This document shows, in pieces, positions 7,887-15,564 of a DNA stretch of 29,508 bases. Location of the stretch: the NCBI GenBank assembly GCA_038253135.1, contig JBBSHJ010000036.1, positions 1 to 29,508 on the forward strand, read 5' to 3'. The translations under genes and the position numbers were made by a program. This DNA comes from JBBSHJ01 sp038253135. Lineage in GTDB: Bacteria; Actinomycetota; Actinomycetes; Mycobacteriales; QHCD01. A model generated the notes under the pieces. The model did no database searches and was not told where the DNA came from. It saw nothing but the letters and a program-made list of their open reading frames with translations. How positions within the stretch are numbered: the first letter of the stretch is position 1; the number at the start of each line of letters is the position of its first letter.

Positions 7887-8812
7887 CCCGCACCGCGCTG
7901 CTTGTCACGCACACCGGGCGCGCCGATGTCATCCAGCTCGCCCGCCGGGTCGCGGAAGAGCTGCGCGCGGCCGGTTTCGACCTGCGCGTCCTCGAGGACG
8001 AGGCCGACGATCTCGCCATCCGGATCGCCGACACGGTCACGGCGGAGGAGCCCAAGAACCGGCCGGACCTCGCGCCCGAGATCGCGATCGTGCTCGGCGG
8101 CGACGGCACGATCCTGCGCGCGGCCGAGATCGTCCGGCCGCTCGGCGTACCGCTGCTCGGCGTCAACCTGGGCCGCGTCGGCTTCCTGGCCGGCACCGAG
8201 CCGGGCGACGTCGATGAGATGGTCAGCCGCGTCGTGACGCGCGATTACGCCGTTACCGAGCGGATGACGGTCGAGATCGACGTCGCCGCGCCAGACGGCA
8301 GCCACACGTCCTGCTGGGCCATGAACGAGGCCTCCCTGGAGAAGTCGCGCCGCGGTCGGGTCATCGACGTCACGCTGTCCGTCGACGGGCACGCGCTGAC
8401 CGCCTTCGGATGCGACGGCGTCATCTGCTCCACGCCGATCGGTTCCACGGCCTACGCGTTCTCCGCCGGTGGTCCGGTGGTCTGGCCGGACGTCGAGGCG
8501 CTGCTCGTCGTACCGAGCAACGCGCACGCGCTCTTCGCCCGGCCGCTGTTGGTCGCGCCGACGGCGGTCGTCTCGCTGGACATCGGCGCGGTCGGGTACG
8601 GCGGCCTGCTTATCTGCGACGGCCGGCGCTCCACCAACGTCGAGCCGGGCAGCCGGCTGGTCCTGCGGCGCGGCGCGCACGAGGTGCGGGTCGCGTCCTT
8701 TGACGGCGGGCCGTTCACCGACCGACTGGTCGACCGGTTCCGCCTGCCCGTGCTCGGATTCCGCGACCACCGGCTGCCGGCGCCGGACGGCTCGTCCGAG
8801 GTGGATGCCTGA
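7883..8812 (+). CDS. nadK: NAD kinase
   Basis: 309 residues from GTG 7883, whose start overlaps the tlyA stop (GTGA). NAD kinase phosphorylates NAD to NADP using ATP or polyphosphate. Signatures are GGDGTILRA at 72-80 (GGDG phosphate-binding loop and catalytic aspartate), GVNLGRVGFL around 93-102, MNEASLEK with the NE motif at N148-E149, and DGVICSTPIGSTAYAFSAGGP in the C-terminal beta domain. Length and motif order are those of actinobacterial PpnK. In M. tuberculosis recN follows directly. Here a 378-bp gap intervenes, holding a gene remnant and a damage-type promoter, so recN has probably been separated transcriptionally from nadK. Confidence 0.95.
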   Translation: MTRTALLVTHTGRADVIQLARRVAEELRAAGFDLRVLEDEADDLAIRIADTVTAEEPKNRPDLAPEIAIVLGGDGTILRAAEIVRPLGVPLLGVNLGRVGFLAGTEPGDVDEMVSRVVTRDYAVTERMTVEIDVAAPDGSHTSCWAMNEASLEKSRRGRVIDVTLSVDGHALTAFGCDGVICSTPIGSTAYAFSAGGPVVWPDVEALLVVPSNAHALFARPLLVAPTAVVSLDIGAVGYGGLLICDGRRSTNVEPGSRLVLRRGAHEVRVASFDGGPFTDRLVDRFRLPVLGFRDHRLPAPDGSSEVDA

Positions 8813-9000
8813 CCGGCTGGTCGTCGACCGGCGCCGCAACGGGCTGAACACGGTGCGGCTCGCGCTGGCGGCGAGCGTCCTGGGCTGGCACTCCTTCCTG
8901 CTGACCGGCCGCACGAGTGCTGCCCGGCTTCTGGGTCTGCCTCGCGGTCGTAGGCTGCGTCGCGCTGTCCGCACCGCGGTGGTGGCTGCCGCTCCGGTGA
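8805..9000 (+). pseudogene. Remnant of acyltransferase-3 (OafA/YrhL) membrane protein
   Basis: From ATG 8805, overlapping the nadK stop by 8 bp, the first about 35 residues include RRRNGLNTVRLALAASVLGW and HSFLLTG. This resembles the first transmembrane helix of acyltransferase-3 proteins, with its typical N-x-L-x-x-x-R-L...HSFPLTG pattern. The frame then loses similarity. From about 8917 a different frame reads VLPGFWVCLAVVG plus a hydrophobic tail to TGA 8998-9000, which matches the LPGFWVCLLV motif normally tens of residues later in the same family. The picture is an internal deletion with a frameshift and loss of the remaining helices. The original frame stays open to 9059, but I see nothing recognisable there. 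The family assignment is from memory of motifs and needs a search. Confidence 0.55.
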
Positions 9001-9039
9001 CCCGGCAGGTCCCGGCTCGAGCCGCCGGATCCCAGCCGA

Positions 9040-9062
9040 TGGTCGGTCCACGCGGGTAGGGT
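9040..9062 (+). promoter_or_regulatory. RecA-independent (PafBC-type) DNA-damage promoter before recN
   Basis: TGGTCGGTC at 9040-9048, exactly 8 nt, then TAGGGT at 9057-9062. The mycobacterial RecA-independent damage promoter is TTGTCRGTG-N8-TANNNT. Seven of nine upstream bases match, the spacing is exact and the -10 fits. A GTG follows 6 nt after the -10. The position, just ahead of recombination-repair gene recN, supports the call. Confidence 0.55.
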
Positions 9063-9068
9063 GCTCCG

Positions 9069-9164
9069 GTGAAGTTCACCGTCAACGGCACGGCCGACGA
9101 CGCGGCGCGAGGGTGCCGGGCGTTCAACGGCGTACCGGTCACGGCCGAGCGCAAGCACCGGTGA
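9069..9164 (+). CDS. 31-residue leaderless ORF ahead of recN
   Basis: GTG 9069 lies 6 nt after the TAGGGT -10 box, so it would be at or next to the 5' end of the mRNA. It encodes 31 residues (VKFTVNGTADD...TAERKHR) and stops at 9162-9164, 26 nt before the recN start. No family is recognised. It may be a leader peptide, a real small protein, or a fortuitous short ORF. No Shine-Dalgarno is evident. Confidence 0.35.
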   Translation: MKFTVNGTADDAARGCRAFNGVPVTAERKHR

Positions 9165-9190
9165 AACCGCGGCTGACGGGAGGGTTGGGC

Positions 9191-10939
9191 TTGCTGGACG
9201 AGATGCGGATCCGCGCCCTCGGTGTGATCGAGGACGCCACGCTCGAACTCGACCCCGGCCTCACCGTGCTGACCGGTGAGACCGGTGCCGGCAAGACGAT
9301 GGTGGTGACCGGGCTGTCGCTGCTGCTTGGCGGCCGGGCCGACTCCACGATGGTCCGGCACAAGCAGCGGGCCGCCTGCGTTGAGGGCCGGCTGCACGTC
9401 GATGCGGCCGGGCCCGCGGCCGCCCGCGCTCTCGACGCGGGCGCCGAGCTCGACGCGGACGACACGCTGATCGTCGCCCGCACGGTGCTGGCCGAGGGCC
9501 GCTCCCGCGCGCACCTCGGCGGCCGGTCCGTCCCGATCACCGTGCTCGCCGAGCTCGCGGACGATCTGGTAGCCGTGCACGGCCAGTCCGATCAGCTCGG
9601 GCTGCTGCGGCCCGCGGCCCAGCGGGCGGCACTGGACCGCTACGCCGGTCCGGCCCACGCCGCGCTGCTCGACGCGCTCGCGGCGTCGTACCACCGCTGG
9701 CGCGCGGTCGATGCCGATCTCGCCGACCGGACCGGCCGGATCCGGGAGCGGCGGCAGGAGGCCGACCTGCTGCGGCATGGCATCGTCGAGATCGACGCGG
9801 TGCAGGCCGCGCCGGGAGAGGACGACGCCCTGAGCGCGGAGTCGCGCCGGCTCGCCGGCGCCGACGACCTGCGGATCGCGGCCCAGACGGCGCACGACGC
9901 GCTGGCCGGTCGGGAGGACGAGACCGTCGACAGGGCCGCGACCGCCGACGTCAGCGGTCTGGTCGGGCTGGCCCGCCGCGCGCTGGAGCACGCCGCGAGC
10001 GGCGACGTCGCCGACCCCGACCTCGCCGAGTACGCCGACCGTCTGGCCGATGTCGCCGCGATCGTGCGTGACGTCACCGGAGACCTCGCCTCGTACGTCT
10101 CCACGCTCGATGCCGACCCGGCCCGGCTGGACGCCGTCGAGAGCCGCCGCGCCGAGCTGAAGGCGGTGACCCGCAAGTACGCCGACGGCGTGGACGGCAT
10201 GCTCGCCTGGGCCGCCGATGCCCGGGACCGGCTGGTCGGGCTGGACACGTCCGAGGAGGCGCTGGCGGCGCTGAGGAACGAGCGGGACACGCTCGCGGCC
10301 GAGACCGACACGCTGGCCGGCAAGGTCTCGCGGTCGCGGGTCAGGGCCGGCCGGACGTTCGCGGCGGCCGTCACCGACGAGCTCGCGGCGCTGGCGATGG
10401 CCGACGCCGAGCTGCGGGTCGCCGTGCGCCGACGGGCCACGACCGGGCCGGAGGGGTACGACGACGTCGCACTCGAGCTGGTGGCGCATCGCGGCGCTGA
10501 GCCCCGAGCGGTGCAGCGCGGCGCCTCCGGCGGCGAGCTGTCCCGGATCATGCTGGCCATCGAGGTCGTCCTCGCCGGGCATGATCCGGTCCCGACCATG
10601 GTCTTCGACGAGGTCGACGCCGGCGTCGGCGGGTCCGCGGCGACCGAGGTGGGCCGGAGGCTGGCCCGGCTGGCGCGCGATCACCAGGTCATCGTCGTCA
10701 CCCACCTGCCCCAGGTCGCGGCCTACGCCGACCGCCACCTCGTCGTCGACCGGACCGGCGGCGGGCGAGCGGCAGCGACGCGGACCGCCGTCCGCCGGCT
10801 CGACGACGCCGAGCGCACCCGCGAGCTGGCTCGGATGCTGGCCGGCCTGGCCGATTCCGAGCTCGGGCAGGCGCACGCCGAGGAGCTGCTGGACGCTGCA
10901 TCACGGGACAAATCGGACCGGAGCGTGACACGGCTGTGA
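9191..10939 (+). CDS. recN: DNA repair protein RecN
   Basis: 582 residues from TTG 9191, chosen because GGGAGGG (9178-9184) lies 6 nt upstream and because MLDEMRIRALGVIEDATLEL matches the usual RecN N-terminus. It is an SMC-like ATPase acting on double-strand break ends. Walker A is GETGAGKT at 29-36. A long helical, coiled-coil-like middle (about 150-400) has few hydrophobic breaks. The ABC signature GASGGELSR is near 443-451 and Walker B MVFDEVDAG near 470-478 (D473, E474), followed by the H-loop VTHLPQVAAYA. The conserved neighbours nadK and steA agree. Expression is probably driven by the damage-type promoter at 9040-9062. Confidence 0.95.
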   Translation: MLDEMRIRALGVIEDATLELDPGLTVLTGETGAGKTMVVTGLSLLLGGRADSTMVRHKQRAACVEGRLHVDAAGPAAARALDAGAELDADDTLIVARTVLAEGRSRAHLGGRSVPITVLAELADDLVAVHGQSDQLGLLRPAAQRAALDRYAGPAHAALLDALAASYHRWRAVDADLADRTGRIRERRQEADLLRHGIVEIDAVQAAPGEDDALSAESRRLAGADDLRIAAQTAHDALAGREDETVDRAATADVSGLVGLARRALEHAASGDVADPDLAEYADRLADVAAIVRDVTGDLASYVSTLDADPARLDAVESRRAELKAVTRKYADGVDGMLAWAADARDRLVGLDTSEEALAALRNERDTLAAETDTLAGKVSRSRVRAGRTFAAAVTDELAALAMADAELRVAVRRRATTGPEGYDDVALELVAHRGAEPRAVQRGASGGELSRIMLAIEVVLAGHDPVPTMVFDEVDAGVGGSAATEVGRRLARLARDHQVIVVTHLPQVAAYADRHLVVDRTGGGRAAATRTAVRRLDDAERTRELARMLAGLADSELGQAHAEELLDAASRDKSDRSVTRL

Positions 10940-10997
10940 CAGGTGGGGCAGGCGTGCCTACCGGGAAAAGGTAACCGCGTAGGGCACTATCGGCCGC

Positions 10998-12215
10998 ATG
11001 AAGCTAGCCACCTCGCGGCATCCCCGCGGCAGCGACACCGGCTCCGCCAGCAAGCGGCCGCGTCGTGGCACCCGCTCCGGGGTCATCGGCACCGCCCGCG
11101 TGGACCGGCGTACCAAGAACCTCACCGCCAGACTGGGCCCGGGCGACGTCGCCATCATCGATCATGTCGACCTCGACCGGGGCAGCGCCGACGCGCTGAT
11201 CGCGGCCAAGGTCAAGGCGGTCGTCAACGCGGCGCCCAGCATCTCGGGGCGCTACCCCAACCTCGGCCCCGGGGCGCTCGTCGGTGCGGGCATACCGCTC
11301 GTCGACGGGGTCGGCAAGGAGATCTTCGGCGCGGTCAGGGACGGCACACGGATCCGGCTCGACGGCGGCACCGTCTACGTCGATGACGAGCCGGTCGCGA
11401 CCGGCACGCGGCAGGACAGGGACTCGGTGGCGAGCGCGCTGGTCGAGGCCAAGTCGGGGCTGTCGAGCCAGCTCGAGGCGTTCGCCGCGAACACGATGGA
11501 GTTCATGCGGCGGGAGCGGGCGCTGCTCCTCGACGGCGTCGGGCTGCCCGACATCCGGACCGTCCTGGAGCACCGGCCCTGCCTCGTCGTGGCCCGCGGC
11601 TACGACTACAAGTCCGACCTCGCCGGGCTCCGGCACTACATCAAGGAATACAAGCCGCGGCTGATCGGCGTCGACGGCGGCGCCGACGCGCTGGTCGAGG
11701 CGGGTTACCGGCCGCACCTGATCATCGGCGACATGGACTCGGTCAGCGACGAGACCCTGCGCTGCGGTGCCGAGGTCATCGTGCACGCCTATCCCGACGG
11801 GCGCGCACCCGGTTTGGAGCGGGTGCTCGATCTCGGCGTCGAGGCGATCACCTTCCCGGCGGCGGGCACCAGCGAGGATATGGCGATGCTGCTCGCCGAC
11901 GGCAAGGGAGCCTCGCTGGTGATCGTCGCCGGCATGCACGCGACGCTCACCGAGTTCCTCGACCGCGGCCGCGGTGGCATGGCCTCGACCTTCCTGACCC
12001 GGCTCAAGCTCGGGGCGAAGCTGGTCGACGCCAAGGCTGCGGCGCAGATGCACCGCACCCGGATCTCCGCCGTCGCGCTGATGATGGTCGTCGTCGCCGC
12101 GCTCGTCGCTCTGCTCGTCGTTCTCGCCGCGTCCGCCACCGGCCGCAACTACCTCGACATCGCCCACGAGCACGCCAACAGCACCTGGCACTGGGTGCAG
12201 GACCTCTTCCGCTGA
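10998..12215 (+). CDS. steA: Cytokinesis protein SteA, TPK-like domain with C-terminal membrane anchor
   Basis: 405 residues. The basic N-terminus (1-40) is followed by a conserved domain and then by a thiamine-pyrophosphokinase-like fold with the hallmark GDMDS at 244-248, plus IGVDGGADALVEAGY just before. A single hydrophobic helix at about 357-380 (VALMMVVVAALVALLVVLAA) lies near the C-terminus, so the body faces the cytoplasm. In Corynebacterium, SteA and its neighbour SteB are needed for daughter-cell separation and control of the RipA hydrolase. The M. tuberculosis counterpart is Rv1697, between recN and mctB as here. ATG 10998 lacks a clear Shine-Dalgarno. A CACTAT sequence 7 nt upstream is a weak -10 candidate, and TAGGGC at 10980-10985 is another. 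Confidence 0.9.
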   Translation: MKLATSRHPRGSDTGSASKRPRRGTRSGVIGTARVDRRTKNLTARLGPGDVAIIDHVDLDRGSADALIAAKVKAVVNAAPSISGRYPNLGPGALVGAGIPLVDGVGKEIFGAVRDGTRIRLDGGTVYVDDEPVATGTRQDRDSVASALVEAKSGLSSQLEAFAANTMEFMRRERALLLDGVGLPDIRTVLEHRPCLVVARGYDYKSDLAGLRHYIKEYKPRLIGVDGGADALVEAGYRPHLIIGDMDSVSDETLRCGAEVIVHAYPDGRAPGLERVLDLGVEAITFPAAGTSEDMAMLLADGKGASLVIVAGMHATLTEFLDRGRGGMASTFLTRLKLGAKLVDAKAAAQMHRTRISAVALMMVVVAALVALLVVLAASATGRNYLDIAHEHANSTWHWVQDLFR

Positions 12216-12258
12216 CCCCTCGCGTCAACTGACCACCAAGACGGACGGATCCCTGGTC

Positions 12259-13206
12259 GTGATCGATTTCCGGTACCACCTCGTATCCATCATCTCGGTC
12301 TTCCTGGCCCTGGCCATCGGAGTCGTCATCGGCACGACGGCCCTCAACGGCGCCGTCGTCGGTGACCTCCGGCACCAGGTCAGGGACCTCAGGGGCGACA
12401 AGTCGACCCTGCAGAAGCAGGCCAGGTCCCTGCAGGGTCAGGTCGCGCACGGCAATGACTTCGCCGCGGCAATCGGGCCGGCCGCGGTCGCCGGCGAGCT
12501 CACCGGCCAGCGCGTCCTGGTCGTCGCCGCGCCGGGCGCGTCGGCCAGCGACACGGCCGCGGTGAGAAACCTGATCACCGATGCCGGCGGCACGGTCACG
12601 ACGCAGCTGGCGCTTTCGGCGGCGTACACCGACCCCAACCACGCCACGGACCTGCAGCAGTACGCCGCCAGCGGCATCGCCCCCGCCGGCTTCACGCTGC
12701 CCAAGTCCGACGACGCCGGCACCGTTGCCGGCGCCCTGCTGGCCGACGTGCTGATGGCGCCGGCGGACGCGAAGGCCAAGCGACCCACTGACGCCGAGCG
12801 GCAGGCCGTGCTCTCCGGCTTCATCTCGCAGGCCCTCATGTCGCTGAAGCCGGAAACACCCGCCCCGGCCGGCGTGGCCGTCGTGGTCGCCGGCGCGCCG
12901 CCGGCCGGGGCGACGGCGGCCGCGCAGTCGCACACCGTGACGGCCCTGGCCGCGGCCCTGCAGGCGCGTGGCAGGGCCGTCGTGGTCGCCGGCCCGGCGG
13001 CGAGCGACGGCGGCACCGGGATCGTCGGTGCCATCCGGCAGAGCCCGGCGATGGCGCAGCAACTCTCGACGGTCGACAACATCGACGCGTCCAGCGGGCA
13101 GGTCGCCACCGTGCTCGCGCTCAAGGAACGCCTCGGCGGGCCCGCCGGTCAGTACGGCGTCCAAGCCGACGCCGACGCGACCGCGCCCGGCGCCGCCGTG
13201 CAGTAG
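12259..13206 (+). CDS. SteB/MctB family membrane-anchored protein (DUF3186 copper-transporter family)
   Basis: 315 residues from GTG 12259. The start MIDFRYHLVSIISVFLALAIGVVIGTT is the family hallmark, giving one N-terminal transmembrane helix at about 9-27. A helical, coiled-coil-prone segment follows (about 36-70: DLRHQVRDLRGDKSTLQKQARSLQGQV), then an alanine-rich extracytoplasmic domain. M. tuberculosis MctB (Rv1698) was linked to copper resistance, while corynebacterial SteB acts with SteA in cell division. This protein has no cysteine at all, so no thiol copper site is visible and the division role looks more likely here. It lies 43 bp after steA and 55 bp before pyrG. Confidence 0.88.
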   Translation: MIDFRYHLVSIISVFLALAIGVVIGTTALNGAVVGDLRHQVRDLRGDKSTLQKQARSLQGQVAHGNDFAAAIGPAAVAGELTGQRVLVVAAPGASASDTAAVRNLITDAGGTVTTQLALSAAYTDPNHATDLQQYAASGIAPAGFTLPKSDDAGTVAGALLADVLMAPADAKAKRPTDAERQAVLSGFISQALMSLKPETPAPAGVAVVVAGAPPAGATAAAQSHTVTALAAALQARGRAVVVAGPAASDGGTGIVGAIRQSPAMAQQLSTVDNIDASSGQVATVLALKERLGGPAGQYGVQADADATAPGAAVQ

Positions 13207-13247
13207 CAATCGGCGGCGGGCCACCGGTTTGGGGCGCGGTCCCGTGT

Positions 13248-13253
13248 TACCGT
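13248..13253 (+). promoter_or_regulatory. -10 box of leaderless pyrG
   Basis: TACCGT, 8 nt before GTG 13262. The same hexamer occurs 7 nt before the starts of anmK and uvrB. No Shine-Dalgarno precedes pyrG, consistent with a leaderless transcript. The -35 is unclear. Confidence 0.5.
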
Positions 13254-13261
13254 GAGGCCCC

Positions 13262-14965
13262 GTGAGTCGACCCGCCGGACCAGGTTTCCGACCATCGCTC
13301 GAGCAGAGCAAGCACATCTTCGTCACCGGGGGCGTGGCCTCTTCCCTCGGCAAGGGCCTGACCGCGTCCAGTCTCGGCACCCTGCTGACCAACCGCGGGC
13401 TGCGCGTCACGATGCAGAAGCTCGACCCCTACCTCAATGTCGATCCCGGGACGATGAACCCGTTCCAGCACGGCGAGGTCTTCGTCACCGCCGACGGCGC
13501 CGAGACCGACCTCGACGTCGGGCACTACGAGCGCTTCCTCGACGTGGAGCTGGTCGGCCGGGCCAACGTCACCACCGGCCAGGTCTACTCGTCGGTGATC
13601 GCCAAGGAGCGCCGCGGCGAGTATTTGGGCGACACGGTCCAGGTGATCCCGCACATCACGAATGAGATCAAGGACCGCATCCTGTCGATGGACGGCCCCG
13701 ACATCGACGTGGTCATCACCGAGATCGGCGGCACCGTCGGCGACATCGAGTCGCTGCCGTTCCTCGAGGCGGCCCGGCAGGTCCGCCACGACGTCGGCCG
13801 GGACAACTGCTTCTTCCTGCACGTTTCGCTGGTGCCGTTCATCGGCCCATCCCACGAGCTGAAGACCAAGCCGACCCAGCACTCGGTCGCCGCTCTGCGC
13901 AGCATCGGCATCCAGCCCGACGCGCTGGTCTGCCGCTGCGACCGGGAGCTGCCGCCCGCGGTCAAGCGCAAGATCTCCCTGATGTGCGACGTGGATCCCG
14001 AGGCGGTCATCTCCAATCCCGACGTGCCGTCGATCTACGACCTGCCCCGGCTGCTGCACGGCGAGGGACTGGACGCCTACGTCGTACGCCGGCTCAACCT
14101 GCCGTTCCGCGACGTGGACTGGACGGTGTGGAACGACCTGCTCGACCGCGTGCACAACCCGTCGCACACGGTCCGGGTGGCGATCGTGGGCAAGTACGTC
14201 GACCTGCCCGATGCCTACCTGTCCGTCACGGAGGCCGTGCGGGCCGGCGGTTTCGCCAACCGCGCTCGGGTCGACATTATCTGGGTCCCGTCCGATGACT
14301 GCCGCACACCGGAGGGGGCGGCGAAGGCGCTCGGTGACGTCGACGGCGTGATCATCCCCGGCGGGTTCGGCGTGCGCGGCATCGAGGGCAAGATCGGCGC
14401 GGCCCGTTACGCGCGGGAGCGGCAGGTGCCGATCCTCGGGCTGTGCCTCGGACTGCAGTGCATGACGATCGAGGTCGCCCGCGACGTCGCCGGGATCGCT
14501 GATGCCGGCTCGTCAGAATTCGACCCGCAGACACCCGATCCGGTGATCGCGACGATGGCGGACCAGGTCACCGTGGTCGACGGATCGCGGGACATGGGCG
14601 GGACGATGCGGCTGGGCGATTACACCGCGGATCTGAGCCCGGGCTCGCTCGCCGCCACCGCCTACGCCACCGCCACCGCCACCGAACGGCACCGGCACCG
14701 GTACGAAGTCAACAATGCCTATCGAGGCCGGCTCGAGGCGGCCGGGCTGCGGTTCTCCGGTACGTCGTCCGGGGGACGGCTGGTCGAATACATCGAGTTG
14801 CCGATCGAGGTGCACCCGTTCTTCGTGGCAACGCAGGCGCACCCCGAGTTCACCTCGCGCCCGACCCGGCCGAATCCGCTGTTCCGTGCCTTCGTGGCCG
14901 CCGCGACCGACTACGCCGAGGCGGAGCGCCTCCCGGTCGAGCTGCCCGAGGTCGTGCACGGATGA
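13262..14965 (+). CDS. pyrG: CTP synthase
   Basis: 567 residues from GTG 13262. The enzyme makes CTP from UTP, ATP and glutamine. The N-terminal amidoligase domain (to about 290) starts KHIFVTGGVASSLGKGLTASSLG, with the P-loop-like GVASSLGKG, and contains MQKLDPYLNVDPGTMNPFQHGEVFV and GGTVGDIES. The class I glutamine amidotransferase domain follows, with IPGGFGVRG, nucleophile C395 in LGLCLGLQC, and H527/E529 in AHPEF. Length is normal. It overlaps the nudix gene by 4 bp (ATGA), the same pair as Rv1699-Rv1700. Confidence 0.98.
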   Translation: MSRPAGPGFRPSLEQSKHIFVTGGVASSLGKGLTASSLGTLLTNRGLRVTMQKLDPYLNVDPGTMNPFQHGEVFVTADGAETDLDVGHYERFLDVELVGRANVTTGQVYSSVIAKERRGEYLGDTVQVIPHITNEIKDRILSMDGPDIDVVITEIGGTVGDIESLPFLEAARQVRHDVGRDNCFFLHVSLVPFIGPSHELKTKPTQHSVAALRSIGIQPDALVCRCDRELPPAVKRKISLMCDVDPEAVISNPDVPSIYDLPRLLHGEGLDAYVVRRLNLPFRDVDWTVWNDLLDRVHNPSHTVRVAIVGKYVDLPDAYLSVTEAVRAGGFANRARVDIIWVPSDDCRTPEGAAKALGDVDGVIIPGGFGVRGIEGKIGAARYARERQVPILGLCLGLQCMTIEVARDVAGIADAGSSEFDPQTPDPVIATMADQVTVVDGSRDMGGTMRLGDYTADLSPGSLAATAYATATATERHRHRYEVNNAYRGRLEAAGLRFSGTSSGGRLVEYIELPIEVHPFFVATQAHPEFTSRPTRPNPLFRAFVAAATDYAEAERLPVELPEVVHG

Positions 14966-15564
14966 GCGAGCCGCATGGGTACGACGTCACCGCGAGCCGG
15001 CGCATCTATGACGGCCGGCTCTTCGGGCTGCGCCTGGACACGGTCGTCATGCCTGGCGGGGCGAGTGCCGAGCGGGACGTCTTCGAGCACCCCGGCGCCG
15101 TGGTCGTGGCGGCGCTGGACGGCGCCGCCCGGTTGGCGCTGGTGCGCCAGTTCCGGCACCCGATCGGCCGCTACACGTGGGAGCTGCCGGCCGGGCTGTG
15201 CGACGTCGCCGACGAGCCGCTGCCGTCCGCCGCCGCCCGGGAGCTGTGCGAGGAGACCGGTCTCGAGGCGGCGACGTGGGACACGCTGCTGGACCTGGTC
15301 ACGTCGCCCGGCTTCTCGACCGAGCAGGTACGGGTCTTCCTGGCCCGCGACCTGCGGGCGACCGACGACACGTCGTACGCCCGCCATCACGAGGAGGCGG
15401 AGATGACGGTGCGTTGGGTGCCGATCGACGCCGCTGTCGCCGAGGCCTTTGCCGGCACGCTCGAGAACGCCGCCACGGTCGCGGGCGTGCTGGCCGTGGC
15501 CCGGGCCCGCGGCAGCAACTTCCGCGGCCTGCGCACCGCGGACGCCCGGTTCACTAGTAGTTAG
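14962..15564 (+). CDS. NUDIX hydrolase, ADP-ribose pyrophosphatase type
   Basis: 200 residues. The Nudix box reads AGLCDVADEPLPSAAARELCEETGL, that is G-x6-E-x7-REL-x-EE-x-G-L with one extra residue in the first spacer, as in the mycobacterial ADP-ribose pyrophosphatase Rv1700. It is preceded by FRHPIGRYTWELPAG, the usual loop before the box in ADPRases. The predicted reaction is ADP-ribose to AMP plus ribose-5-phosphate, Mg-dependent. ATG 14962 overlaps the pyrG stop. Its own stop overlaps the convergent histidine kinase stop by 4 bp. Confidence 0.92.
   Translation: MSEPHGYDVTASRRIYDGRLFGLRLDTVVMPGGASAERDVFEHPGAVVVAALDGAARLALVRQFRHPIGRYTWELPAGLCDVADEPLPSAAARELCEETGLEAATWDTLLDLVTSPGFSTEQVRVFLARDLRATDDTSYARHHEEAEMTVRWVPIDAAVAEAFAGTLENAATVAGVLAVARARGSNFRGLRTADARFTSS

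Noticed and set aside
7391..10876. Open reading frame of 1161 codons on the minus strand across tlyA, nadK and recN
   Set aside because: It is antisense to three recognisable conserved genes. Long antisense frames are expected at this GC content, and the translation is low-complexity with no domain motif.
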